NCBI RefSeq assembly: GCF_021646545.1
Contig: NZ_JAKIRP010000021.1
Coordinates: forward strand, 97,589-161,588
Source of the DNA: Chitinophaga filiformis
Lineage (GTDB): Bacteria > Bacteroidota > Bacteroidia > Chitinophagales > Chitinophagaceae
Length of the DNA stretch: 64,000 bases
Reading direction: 5' to 3'
A program made the translations under genes and the position numbers. How positions within the stretch are numbered: the first letter of the stretch is position 1; every line of letters starts with the position of its first letter. Below are positions 35,367-44,293 of this stretch, piece by piece. Under the pieces are notes generated by a model. The model saw nothing but the letters and a program-made list of their open reading frames with translations, was not told the DNA's origin and did not search any database.

Positions 35367-35452
35367 ATACCGCTTTGATACCGCTAATCCTACGTTGATC
35401 CTACGTTCATGAACGTAGGATCAACGTAGGATTAGCGGTATCAAAGCGGTAT
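35367..35452. repeat. Perfect 86-bp palindrome
   Basis: Bases 35367-35409 are the exact reverse complement of 35410-35452, with no spacer at the centre (TTCATGAA). Each arm is itself made of short tandem words: GATACCGCT twice and ATCCTACGTT twice. It lies between the SusD gene and the CocE-type gene. Confidence 0.95.
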
Positions 35453-35504
35453 GAAAGCGAGTATCAGGTACATAAAAGTAATCCGATCCACTCCGGTACC
35501 AATC

Positions 35505-35603
35505 CGGTACCAACGGTGTACCAATGGCCTCATCTTATGTTCATCTTACGTTCAAAACGTAGGATGAACATAAGATGAGGCCATTGGTACACCGTTGGTA
35601 CCG
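35505..35603. repeat. Near-perfect 99-bp palindrome
   Basis: Arms of 48 bases (35505-35552 and 35556-35603) with a three-base centre and one mismatch. The arms also carry tandem words: CCGGTACCAA-like at the outside and TCATCTTATGT then TCATCTTACGT at the inside. The inner tip resembles that of the 86-bp palindrome (GTTGATCCTACGTTCA versus GTTCATCTTACGTTCA). Confidence 0.95.
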
Positions 35604-35640
35604 AACCCTTACACAATAAACCGGGTAACAAAACATCAAT

Positions 35641-35690
35641 CAACCCCGCCAGGGGTTGTGTGTTTGTAGCGCGGGGTTTCAACCACCCGG
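35641..35690 (+). repeat. Dispersed GTTTGTAGCGCGGGGT element
   Basis: Contains the small palindrome AACCCCGCCAGGGGTT, then GTGTGTTTGTAGCGCGGGGT and TTCAACCACCCGG. Same order of parts as the other copies. It lies between the palindromes and the SusD terminator. Confidence 0.65.
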
Positions 35691-35775
35691 TTCCCAAAAA
35701 TGGGCACAACCCCAAAACGAAAATGCAACGCCCCGAGGGTCCGGAATACAATTTCCCCGGTCAATAATACGCATA

Positions 35776-35810
35776 AAAAAGGGGGCGCCCCTTTTACGGA
35801 AGCGTCCCCT
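35776..35810 (-). terminator. Terminator after SusD
   Basis: On the minus strand AGGGGACGC pairs with GCGCCCCCT and is followed by six T. The core GGGGCGCCCC is also a self-complementary hairpin. It lies 20 bases after the SusD stop. Confidence 0.75.
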
Positions 35811-35829
35811 GTTGCATTCATCTATCGTA

Positions 35830-37359
35830 TTAATATCCTGTATTCTGATACATTCTTACAGGATCTAGTTTATACTCGTCAAACGGAATCGGATAATACC
35901 GGTCTTTTGTTGAGAAATTGCTCAACTTTGCAATACCAAAAGACGCCTGGTCTTTTGCATGGAAATAATCCACCAGCTCCTGTGTGGTGAACGTGCGCAG
36001 CAGGTCGAACCAGCGGTGATTTTCAAACGCCAGCTCCACACGGCGCTCATGCAGAATAGCCAGTTTCAGTGTGGGGAATTTTGCGCTGTAGGCCGCATCC
36101 TGCATAGCGGTTGCATAAGCCGGCATGCCAGCTCTTTCACGCACCATATCGAGGAACTGGATAGCTGTGGCATTGTCGCCCAGGTACATATTCACCTCCG
36201 CCAACATCAGGATGACGTCTGCATAACGGATCAGGATAAAGTCGTTACCGCCATACCCGTTCTTGCCTGCGGCATCGCTGACGTCACGGTATTTGGTGAT
36301 GTACCAGTCCTTCACGTTGCTCGCATTGGCGAAGTGTACGGAGAAATCCTTTCTCAGATCATTGTTCTCATACTCATTGATCAGGTCTCCGGTTACGTTA
36401 CCACCTACACCGCTGGCGGTTTTCTGTGAGTTGATGGTCTCGCCGTTCGCCTGGTTACTGGCTGCAATATTGGAAGCATACGTTGCATCGCCTTGTTTGT
36501 ACACGATCTGGAGGATCAGCTCAGGACAAGTGCCTTTTTTATCTACACTGAAAACGTCCGTATAAGGGATCTCTTTCAGCGCGCCGAACTTACGCATGTC
36601 GTAACATGCCATCAGGTATTGTTTTGCCTTCGCGAGATTTTCGTCACGCTTGCCATTATCGATGGTAAGCGCCATGGTCAGATATACCTGACCCAGTAAT
36701 GCGTTACCCGCAGCTTTGGATACCCTGCCAACATTAGTGCCTGTCTGGAAATTGGGCAGGGAACTGTTCACCACATCCAGCAGATCGGCAACGATCTGGC
36801 TGTACACGGCAGTATCTTTTGAACGGAAGGTATTAGCCCTCACCTCATCGAGCGTCATTTGTTTTGTTACCAAAGGCACATCGCCCCATTTGCGCACCAT
36901 GTGGAAATAGATCAGTGCACGCACGAACTTCGCCTCAGCAGCATAACCTTTCTTTGTATCCTCACTGGCGAAAGTGACGTTATCGATGTTGGATAACACC
37001 AGATTGGCCCTGGAGATCACCTGGTACATGTCTACCCAGTGCGACTTCAGATAGGTATTGCTTGGCAGCAGCGAAAAATCGCCAAACTGGAAAGGCTCAC
37101 CGGCGTTCGACTGGTTGTCGTTACGGCCGGTATTGTCAGAACGTTCTTCCGAAAACAGTCCACTGCTCTCCCCGAGCGCATTATTGCTTCTCAGGGCCTG
37201 GTAAACACCATTCACGGCCAGCAGTACGTCGTTCTCAGTCTGGAAATAATTACCCACCGTCTGGCTGTTTGGATCCGTCTGGTTGAGGAAATCCTTGTTA
37301 CATGCGGATGTTGCCAGCAGAGCTGCAAAACCCAGTATAATCGAAATATTCTTCTTCAT
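35830..37359 (-). CDS. SusD/RagB-family outer-membrane lipoprotein
   Basis: A 509-residue lipoprotein starting at MKKNISI (37359); 29 open codons upstream are ignored. The lipobox is TSAC (Cys near residue 20) followed by NKDFLNQTDPNS. TPR-like region: GYAAEAKFVRALIYFHMVRK and GDVPLVTKQMT. RagB region: FILIRYADVILMLAEVNMYLG, DMVRERAGMPAY and ENHRWFDLLRTF. It follows its SusC by 25 bases and is the last gene of the sigma/FecR/SusC/SusD set. The substrate is not evident. Confidence 0.95.
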   Translation of the reverse strand: MKKNISIILGFAALLATSACNKDFLNQTDPNSQTVGNYFQTENDVLLAVNGVYQALRSNNALGESSGLFSEERSDNTGRNDNQSNAGEPFQFGDFSLLPSNTYLKSHWVDMYQVISRANLVLSNIDNVTFASEDTKKGYAAEAKFVRALIYFHMVRKWGDVPLVTKQMTLDEVRANTFRSKDTAVYSQIVADLLDVVNSSLPNFQTGTNVGRVSKAAGNALLGQVYLTMALTIDNGKRDENLAKAKQYLMACYDMRKFGALKEIPYTDVFSVDKKGTCPELILQIVYKQGDATYASNIAASNQANGETINSQKTASGVGGNVTGDLINEYENNDLRKDFSVHFANASNVKDWYITKYRDVSDAAGKNGYGGNDFILIRYADVILMLAEVNMYLGDNATAIQFLDMVRERAGMPAYATAMQDAAYSAKFPTLKLAILHERRVELAFENHRWFDLLRTFTTQELVDYFHAKDQASFGIAKLSNFSTKDRYYPIPFDEYKLDPVRMYQNTGY

Positions 37360-37384
37360 TCTTTTTTGTTTAAGCGTCAATAGA

Positions 37385-40300
37385 TCAGAAAGCAAGTTTA
37401 ACACCGGCATTATAGGCACGCACCAGCGGATACATACCGTAATCAACGCCAGGCGCCAGGTTCGGGTTAGTACTGTTTCCGTTAAAATCTACTTCCGGGT
37501 TATACCCTTTGTATTTGGTGATGGTGAATGCGTTGTCTACGCTCGCGAATATGGTTGCCTTTGTCACACCCAGTTTCTCCTGTAAGCTGCGGAACCTGAA
37601 GTTGTAACCCAGCACAATATTGGTACACCTGAAATATGATGCATCCTGCAGGTAGAAGGTAGACAAGCGGGTGCTGTTACTCTGTGTGCCTGCGCGGGAA
37701 GCACGGTATACTTTGCCATTGCCCGGCTGACTAACAGAACGGAAGCGCTGTGCTACATCGGCATACTGGTTGCCGGAACCTTCCATGTTGTACAGGTAAT
37801 AATCCTGCCCGTCCAGCACCTGGTTGCCGTAAGAACCATTGAAGGAAGAAGAGAAATAAAAGTCTTTATAAGTAGCAGACAGGTTAAAGCCGTAAGTAAA
37901 CTTCGGATAAGGATTGCCGATCACATCTTTGTCAGCATCGTTCACCACATGATCGCCATTCTTGTCATAGAAGTACAGGTCGCCCGGATGTAAAGGGTTA
38001 GAGCTGGAAGCTGAAGGCGCCAGTGTTTTATAATTGGCCTCTGTAGCCACGCCCAGCACCCTGAAACCGTAGAACATACCTACCGGCTGTCCGGCCTGTG
38101 TAATGTGCGTCAGATAAGAACGCTCCGCACCTGCGGTGAGGATCGTATTTGCACCTCCCATGTCCAGTACCTTGTTACGGTTCACGGAGATGTTACCGGC
38201 GAAGTTCAGGCGGAAATCATTGCCATCTATCACTCTTGCATCCAGCTGTAAGTCAATACCCCTGTTACGGATCTTGGAATCACGCAGGTTGGTCAGCACG
38301 GTGGTAGCACCGGCAATAGCGGAGATGGGCTGATTGAACAACAGGTTATAAGAATAACTGAGGTAGTAGTTAGCGATCACATTCAGACGGCCATTGAACA
38401 ATCCGATGTCCAGACCACCGTTATACTGTGAAGTAGACTCCCAGCCAATCTTCGGATCTTTGATACCACCTGCGAAAGTGCCGGTATTCACGGTACCGTT
38501 ACCCAATGGCACACCGGTAGGCGTACCCATTACCTGGATAGAGTTGTAGTTACCGATGTTATTATTACCGCTCAAGCCCCAGCTGGCACGCAGTTTCAGT
38601 GTAGAATGCTGTCCTAACCAATCATGGTAGAATGATTCATTGGAGATGTTCCAGCCCGCTGCTACTGAAGGGAAGTTACCCCAACGATTTTCAGGCCCAA
38701 AGCGGGAAGATGCATCAGTACGGAATGAGGCAGTCAGGTAATAACGGTTATCATAATTGTAGTTGATACGACCCAGGTAAGACACCAGTGTATAGGTATA
38801 CTTAGAGGCCGTTGTCAGCGTGAAGAGTGCAGCGTCCGCACCTTTAGCGTTCAACTCCTGGATACGATCGTCCTGGAATCCCTGGGCTTTTACTTCCAGG
38901 ATGTCGCCGGTCGTTTTCTGTACGGTATAACCACCCAGCACATCTAACTTATGCTTGTTAAACTGTTTGCTATAGTTGGCGGTGAACTCACCCAGCTGAT
39001 CGGTGATGCCGGTGTTCTTCGCTTTTGCGTTCGCGGCAGCCTTTGCCTGTGTGGAGTAAGGTGCATTTACACCGCTACTCAGACTGGTCGGATAATAATA
39101 GTCATACTTCTCAGCATAATTGGTCATACCCAGGTTGGCCTTCACAGACAATTCCGGCAGCAGCTGGTAAACAGCATAACCATTGTAGGTACTGCGATTG
39201 CCTTTACGACGGATGTTGATCTCCTGCGCAATGGCTAATGGATTTTCAAAGCTGTTATAACCGTAGGTAGCAGACAGCGCAGCCACTTCATTCTTCACAA
39301 TCCTGCCATTGTCGTCATATGCACGGTAAGTAGGCAGCATCAGCAATGCAGCCATAATCGGGTTATGGTCCCAGCGACCTTCCTCTGTTTCCTTGTTCTG
39401 GTTGTTAGTATAGGAAACGTTCATACCCGCTCTCAGCTTTGAGTTGATCTGACCGTCAATGTTTGCACGGAAGTTGATCTTTTTAATGCCAGTATTCAGG
39501 ATAATACCATCCTGGTTCTGATAGCCGCCGCTGATATAGTATTTTACTTCTTTGCTACCGCCGGAGAATGACAGGTTATGACGGCTGAATATCGCATTGC
39601 GATACAGCAGGTCCTGCCAGTCGGTATTGTATTTCGGCTTGATCATTTGCTGACTGGCGAAGTCGTAAAAGGTCGGATCGATCTGCACAGAGTTAGCGTT
39701 ACCCACTTTCGCCACACGCGTGGCGTTGTCGTCAGAGAACATCGCATCAGTCCACTGTAGCCCTCTGTTTACCACCAGGTCCTGGTAGGAGTTGTTCCTG
39801 CCGTCGATCATCAGCTGTGCAAATTCGTCTGCATTCAGGAGCTTTACTTTCCTGGCCAGCTGGTTTACACCTGACTGAATATCATATTCAAACTTACCTT
39901 TGCCTTCCTTACCACGTTTGGTAGTGATGATCACCACACCGCCGGCAGCGCGGGAACCATAGATAGCCGCAGAAGCAGCATCTTTCAGGATATCGATAGA
40001 CTCAATATCCTCCGGGTTGATATAAATATCATTATCCATCGGATAACCATCTACTACATACAGCGGGTTGGAACCGGCATTGATGGAACCGATACCACGT
40101 ACACGGATTTTCGTGCTGGCATAAGGCGCACCGCTCACCTGCGATACCTGTACGCCTGCTACTTTACCTACCAGGGCCTGCCCTACGGAAGGAGATGTCA
40201 GGTTCAACTCACTTGCTTTCACACTGGAAATAGCGCCGGTTACATCGCTCTTCCTGACGGACTGGTAACCGATAGCCACGATCTCTTTCAACTGACTGTT

Positions 40301-40939
40301 CTGCACTTTCAGTTGTACATTGATCATGTTTTCAGCACCTACAGTTATCTCCTGCTGAGCGTAACCGATAAAGTTGTATACCAGCACATCACCGGTATTG
40401 ACAGCAATGCTGTATTTACCACCTGCATCGGTGGTCGTATTTTTCCTAGTATTTTTCTCATGAATGCTTACACCGGGTACCGGCTGATTGTTTTCGTCAG
40501 TCACTGTACCCGATACTACGATCGGCGTAGCAGCAATGGCAGCCACGGGCAGCACTACTTTTTCCACCACCTTTCTTTTTTCCAGTTTCAGGAAGATGTG
40601 GCTCTCATCCACCTGCTTTACTGTACCCTGGTAATCTTTCAGCAGGTCCTGAAATACGGTAGACAACATTTCGTCATCTGCCTTGTAGCTTACAGGTTCC
40701 ATAGCATTGATTGCAGTAGCATTGTAGCCTACGGAAAGGCCTGTCTTCTGCTCGATAAGCAGGAACACATTTTTGAGGGGCTGATTTTTTACGTTTAAAC
40801 TGATACGCGCTTTGCGTACGGTAACAGTGACATACTGATTCTGCACATCATTTGCAAAACAGATCACATGAGCAAAAAGAAATAAGACGAGCAGTCGTAA
40901 CTGCCGCTTTGTTGTTGGCGCATTACATTTTATTCGCAT
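37385..40939 (-). CDS. SusC-type TonB-dependent transporter with STN signalling domain
   Basis: An 1184-residue outer-membrane transporter with, in order, a signal peptide (to about residue 29), an STN domain (about 45-115: VTVTVRKARISLNVKNQPLK, LSVGYNA, DYQGTVKQVDESHIFL), a carboxypeptidase-regulatory-like domain (about 140-220), a plug (NPLYVVDGYPMDNDIYINPED, ILKDAASAAIYGSRAAGG) and a barrel ending AYNAGVKLAF. The STN domain contacts the FecR-type anti-sigma protein, so transport can switch on its own operon. Its start overlaps the FecR stop by ten bases. Confidence 0.96.
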   Translation of the reverse strand: MRIKCNAPTTKRQLRLLVLFLFAHVICFANDVQNQYVTVTVRKARISLNVKNQPLKNVFLLIEQKTGLSVGYNATAINAMEPVSYKADDEMLSTVFQDLLKDYQGTVKQVDESHIFLKLEKRKVVEKVVLPVAAIAATPIVVSGTVTDENNQPVPGVSIHEKNTRKNTTTDAGGKYSIAVNTGDVLVYNFIGYAQQEITVGAENMINVQLKVQNSQLKEIVAIGYQSVRKSDVTGAISSVKASELNLTSPSVGQALVGKVAGVQVSQVSGAPYASTKIRVRGIGSINAGSNPLYVVDGYPMDNDIYINPEDIESIDILKDAASAAIYGSRAAGGVVIITTKRGKEGKGKFEYDIQSGVNQLARKVKLLNADEFAQLMIDGRNNSYQDLVVNRGLQWTDAMFSDDNATRVAKVGNANSVQIDPTFYDFASQQMIKPKYNTDWQDLLYRNAIFSRHNLSFSGGSKEVKYYISGGYQNQDGIILNTGIKKINFRANIDGQINSKLRAGMNVSYTNNQNKETEEGRWDHNPIMAALLMLPTYRAYDDNGRIVKNEVAALSATYGYNSFENPLAIAQEINIRRKGNRSTYNGYAVYQLLPELSVKANLGMTNYAEKYDYYYPTSLSSGVNAPYSTQAKAAANAKAKNTGITDQLGEFTANYSKQFNKHKLDVLGGYTVQKTTGDILEVKAQGFQDDRIQELNAKGADAALFTLTTASKYTYTLVSYLGRINYNYDNRYYLTASFRTDASSRFGPENRWGNFPSVAAGWNISNESFYHDWLGQHSTLKLRASWGLSGNNNIGNYNSIQVMGTPTGVPLGNGTVNTGTFAGGIKDPKIGWESTSQYNGGLDIGLFNGRLNVIANYYLSYSYNLLFNQPISAIAGATTVLTNLRDSKIRNRGIDLQLDARVIDGNDFRLNFAGNISVNRNKVLDMGGANTILTAGAERSYLTHITQAGQPVGMFYGFRVLGVATEANYKTLAPSASSSNPLHPGDLYFYDKNGDHVVNDADKDVIGNPYPKFTYGFNLSATYKDFYFSSSFNGSYGNQVLDGQDYYLYNMEGSGNQYADVAQRFRSVSQPGNGKVYRASRAGTQSNSTRLSTFYLQDASYFRCTNIVLGYNFRFRSLQEKLGVTKATIFASVDNAFTITKYKGYNPEVDFNGNSTNPNLAPGVDYGMYPLVRAYNAGVKLAF

Positions 40940-41901
40940 GACGAAATATTGATTTTTATTTCATTGTTGTTTACGACATAAGAGATCCCCGACAGCTGCT
41001 GTAGCAGCACCAAAGCTTTGTCCAGCGGTTCGTTCTTTAACTGCAAAGTGTAACGGCAGTTGTGCTTCGCCTTGCCGGCGAGCGTAATATGTGTATTGTA
41101 TTGTCTCCCTAGTATTACTGCGATCTCTTCCAGTGATGCCTGATCAAAGAATAATTTGTTCTGTTGCCAGCCTGCAATTTCATCGGCTTTACAGGGCTTT
41201 AGTTCATGCTTACCCGACGTCGCTTCATAGGTCAGCAGCTGGTTTTTAGTCACACCGGGAGCCAGCACCTCCGTATGGCCCTGCTCCTGTTTCTCGATGC
41301 GCACCTTACCATTCAGTACTGCCACCTGTAAGGCCTTGTCCCCAGGATATGCCTTCACGTCGAAAGCAGTACCCAGTACTACTGTGCGGACATCTCCGGT
41401 ATGTACTATAAATGGCTGTTTACTATTCTGTTTGACATCAAAAGTTCCCTGACCTGTAAAAACCAGCTCTCTTGCACTATCGCCAAAATTAGAGGGAATA
41501 CGCAGCGTACTGCCCCCGTTCATGGTCAGCGTACTACCATCCGGCAGGGTCAGTTTTTTACGTTCACCGTTTCCTGTTGTAAACGATGAATAAGTGACAG
41601 GGACCGGTGCTTTCATATAGAACCTGTATATAAAAAGCAGACTGGTAAGCGCTACCACCAGTACAGCAGCCGCGCTGAGCATGATATATCTTATAGATCC
41701 TCCCCTGCGTGGGAAGAGCGTGTGCATCGTATTGACCACCACCTCATCAGCAGCAGTTTTCACCTCCCCGCTATCAGGCAGTTCTTCAAAACTGTCGAAC
41801 CACGCCTGTATACGGGCAGTTTCCTCCGGTGTACACCCACCGGCACGGTATTTTTCTAAAAGCGCTAACAGCGCGGCTTTGTCTGATGATGATGTTCCCA
41901 T
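40930..41901 (-). CDS. FecR-family anti-sigma factor
   Basis: A 323-residue inner-membrane anti-sigma protein. A cytoplasmic N-terminal part (LLALLEKYRAGGCTPEETAR) is followed by one membrane helix (about residues 73-93), a FecR periplasmic domain (ERKKLTLPDGSTLTMNGGST, GTAFDVKAYPGDKALQVAVL) and a C-terminal DUF4974-type region (LDKALVLLQQLSGISYVVNN) that resembles the STN fold. It holds the sigma factor encoded 15 bases upstream inactive until the STN-SusC signals. Overlap with SusC indicates coupled translation. Confidence 0.94.
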   Translation of the reverse strand: MGTSSSDKAALLALLEKYRAGGCTPEETARIQAWFDSFEELPDSGEVKTAADEVVVNTMHTLFPRRGGSIRYIMLSAAAVLVVALTSLLFIYRFYMKAPVPVTYSSFTTGNGERKKLTLPDGSTLTMNGGSTLRIPSNFGDSARELVFTGQGTFDVKQNSKQPFIVHTGDVRTVVLGTAFDVKAYPGDKALQVAVLNGKVRIEKQEQGHTEVLAPGVTKNQLLTYEATSGKHELKPCKADEIAGWQQNKLFFDQASLEEIAVILGRQYNTHITLAGKAKHNCRYTLQLKNEPLDKALVLLQQLSGISYVVNNNEIKINISSCE

Positions 41902-41916
41902 TCATCAGTAAAGTCC

Positions 41917-42522
41917 TCAAAACTGAAAAGTGGTACCGTTAAGGAATTGTAAACTCAATGTTACCAGAACGTAAACAAGCATCAGGAAAAAAGCGGCCAG
42001 GCGCAGGCGGATGCGTTTGAGTGCAAGGGAGAGGTTATTTTTTACTGTTTGCTCGGAAAGGCCGTACTCACGGGCTATTTCAGGGATAGATTTGGATTCC
42101 CAGCGACTGGATACAAATATCTTACGCATGGTCTCATTCATCCGGGAGATCTCTGTTTCTACTTCTTCCCGGATCTCCATAGATATCAGCTGGTCTTCTA
42201 CAGGGTATGTGGTGGGTTCGTCCTTTTCCAGTAGAGTGGTTTGTCGGGCCAGTAGCTTTTTGTTTGCTATCTGCCAGTCGATAATCGCATAGTGTACAGA
42301 CCTTTTCAGATATGCTGTTATATTATTAATAGTATGCCGGTTCTTCCAGCAGGAAATAAATACCTCCTGTAACAGATCTTTTGCATCATGTTCACTACGG
42401 ATGCGCGTGTAGATATACTTGTACAGCTGTACATTATACCGATACATGATCGCCTCAAATGCTTTCTCATCGCCAGTTTGTGAAAGTGATAACAATTCCG
42501 CGTCTGTCAGGTTCTCTATCAT
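41917..42522 (-). CDS. ECF sigma-70 factor with a C-terminal hydrophobic tail
   Basis: A 201-residue RNA polymerase sigma factor of the Bacteroides expansion type. Region 2 is seen in AFEAIMYRYNVQLYKYIYTR and DAKDLLQEVFISCWKNR, and region 4 helix-turn-helix in KSIPEIAREYGLSEQTVKNN. The last about 25 residues (LAAFFLMLVYVLVTLSLQFL) look like a membrane helix, which could tether the sigma factor to the membrane near FecR. It is the first gene of the four-gene set and probably drives it. Confidence 0.94.
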   Translation of the reverse strand: MIENLTDAELLSLSQTGDEKAFEAIMYRYNVQLYKYIYTRIRSEHDAKDLLQEVFISCWKNRHTINNITAYLKRSVHYAIIDWQIANKKLLARQTTLLEKDEPTTYPVEDQLISMEIREEVETEISRMNETMRKIFVSSRWESKSIPEIAREYGLSEQTVKNNLSLALKRIRLRLAAFFLMLVYVLVTLSLQFLNGTTFQF

Positions 42523-42607
42523 AATTGTTGGCCGATATGCGGCACTAAATTATAAAGCGACCTTTTACTTATATGTTATGTTTACGTTAACTGGCGAAAA
42601 ACAATAA

Positions 42608-42632
42608 GGGGCCGGCTCAAAAGACCAGCCCC
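42608..42632 (-). terminator. Terminator after the COG0523 gene
   Basis: Stem GGGGCTGG with CCGGCCCC (one G-T pair) and a T-rich tract (TTATTGTTTTT) on the minus strand, 24 bases after the stop at 42656. It also separates this gene from the sigma-factor gene downstream. Confidence 0.75.
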
Positions 42633-42655
42633 GTTCCTTCATCATCTCTGTCAGG

Positions 42656-43855
42656 TTACAGGGGGAAATCGTCAGGAAAACTTCCACCTTTTTCCATTAT
42701 TACAAGTTCTGCTTCATTACACAGACAATCCTCCAACTCCTTTATAATAGTATCTTTATCAAGACGGCTGCCAATGATGACAAGTTCGTTGTGCCGGTCA
42801 CCAAAACGTTTGTCCCATCTGTCTTCGATCTCATCTTCGTTATCAAGGAATGATGCATAACGTATCCGCTCACCGTAAGGCATGCTGGACCACCATACCC
42901 CAGCACGTTCAGCACGCAGGCTACCGCCGGCCTGACTCCAGTTCAAGGCATCATCTTTACGTGAAGCCAGCCAGAAAAGGCCTTTACTGCGGATGATATT
43001 AGAATGCCAGTCGTTGTTCAGATATTGCCAGAAGCGTTCCGGATGAAATGGCTTTCTGCTACGGTACACAAAACTGCTGATACCATATTCCTCTGTTTCA
43101 GGCGTATGATGTGATTTGTTCAGTTCTTCGATCCAGCCTGCGCTCTGACTGGTTTCTTCAAAGTCAAAGAGACCGGTGTTCAATATATGCTGCAACGGTA
43201 CCTTACCGAAAGAAGAAGGGATGATGCGGGCATTGGCATTCATCTTCCTGATCACTGCCTGTAACATGCCCAGTTCTTCAGGAGTAACAAGATCGGTTTT
43301 ATTGAGGATGATGACATTGGCAAATTCGATCTGGTCTGTCAGCAGGTTCACGATCGTCCTGTGGTCGCCTTCCATATCCGTGACCTGCCTGTCCTGCAGT
43401 GATTCAACACTGCTGAAATCACGAAGGAAATTAAAACAGTCCACTACCGTAACAAGGGTATCCAGTCTTGAAAGCTGGCTAAGATCTATGGCGTTCGCTT
43501 CATCCTGATAGCTGAATGTCTGCGCAACAGGCAGCGGTTCACTGATACCGGAGCTTTCTATCAGCAGATAATCAAACCTCCTCTCTTTTGCCAGCTTCTC
43601 TACTGCTATCAGGAGGTCTTCGCGCAGGGTACAGCAGATACAACCATTGCTCATTTCTACCAGCTTCTCTTCCGTGCGGCTGAGTGTCTGTTCATTCCTC
43701 ACCAGTTGTGCATCGATATTGACTTCGCTCATGTCGTTCACAATAACCGCTACTTTCAATCCTTCTTTATTGTGAAGGATATGATTGAGCAAAGTAGTCT
43801 TGCCAGCGCCGAGAAAGCCACTCAGCACCGTAACAGGCAGTCTGTTCGGGATCAT
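42656..43855 (-). CDS. COG0523 (CobW/ZigA-type) GTP-dependent metallochaperone
   Basis: A 399-residue G3E-family GTPase. Walker A is GFLGAGKTTL (residues 13-22), the metal site is GCICC (C72, C74, C75), and the guanine-specificity motif is NKTDLV. A C-terminal CobW_C domain follows (residues about 255-360, SKGLFWLASRKDDALNWSQAGG). Members insert zinc or other metals into client proteins and are often made under zinc shortage. The promoter with an overlapping inverted repeat upstream (43944-43991) fits repression by a Fur-family zinc regulator. The metal is inferred, not proven. Confidence 0.93.
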   Translation of the reverse strand: MIPNRLPVTVLSGFLGAGKTTLLNHILHNKEGLKVAVIVNDMSEVNIDAQLVRNEQTLSRTEEKLVEMSNGCICCTLREDLLIAVEKLAKERRFDYLLIESSGISEPLPVAQTFSYQDEANAIDLSQLSRLDTLVTVVDCFNFLRDFSSVESLQDRQVTDMEGDHRTIVNLLTDQIEFANVIILNKTDLVTPEELGMLQAVIRKMNANARIIPSSFGKVPLQHILNTGLFDFEETSQSAGWIEELNKSHHTPETEEYGISSFVYRSRKPFHPERFWQYLNNDWHSNIIRSKGLFWLASRKDDALNWSQAGGSLRAERAGVWWSSMPYGERIRYASFLDNEDEIEDRWDKRFGDRHNELVIIGSRLDKDTIIKELEDCLCNEAELVIMEKGGSFPDDFPL

Positions 43856-43943
43856 ATGTTATAGTTATTAAAATAGAAGGTCCGTACCGGGATAAAGGGT
43901 ACCCGGAAGCGTCTGTACAGCGCTACTGCACTGCACTCTATAT

Positions 43944-43966
43944 CATTTGCATCTTTGTTGCAAATG
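43944..43966. promoter_or_regulatory. Palindromic operator over the COG0523 promoter
   Basis: CATTTGCA and TGCAAATG separated by seven bases form a perfect inverted repeat. It overlaps the -7 box (TACATTTG on the minus strand, 43961-43968), so a bound repressor would block polymerase. Shape and setting suggest a Zur-like site. Confidence 0.55.
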
Positions 43967-43991
43967 TATACTATTTAGCATTAAAACCAAA
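43961..43991 (-). promoter_or_regulatory. Promoter of the COG0523 gene
   Basis: On the minus strand TTTG (43988-43991) and TACATTTG (43961-43968) are separated by 19 bases, an excellent match to the Bacteroidota -33/-7 pattern. The start codon at 43855 lies about 106 bases downstream. Confidence 0.65.
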
Positions 43992-44293
43992 TCATTGTTA
44001 AAATGATTTTTGCTTTGCAATTCGCGACGAGAAAGAAATTGTGGTTAAGGCAGGGGAATGTGCAGGAAGCGTTGGTCGGGGGGGCTTTTTACCGGCCACT
44101 GGCTTGGGGTTGCAGTTTGCTGCCACGTTTCTTGCTGTTTCTGGTGTCGTTGTAACTGGTGTCTAAGCCACACCACTTCTGTCCGGAAATGGTATATCCC
44201 AACAATTTTCCGTAAATTAATAGTAAGAACCCAAACGTATCAACAGCCACGTTATCTATCAGTCAGGATTGTTAATCAAATAAAACGTAACAG

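Larger units (their letters stand above)
43856..44293. other. Divergent gap between COG0523 and the subtilase gene
   Basis: Besides the promoter and operator described, the right half (44040-44293) holds a G-rich stretch (GGTCGGGGGGG at 44074-44084) and no convincing box for the rightward gene. The Cys/Trp-rich plus-strand frame at 44058-44297 is not believed to be a gene. Confidence 0.35.
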
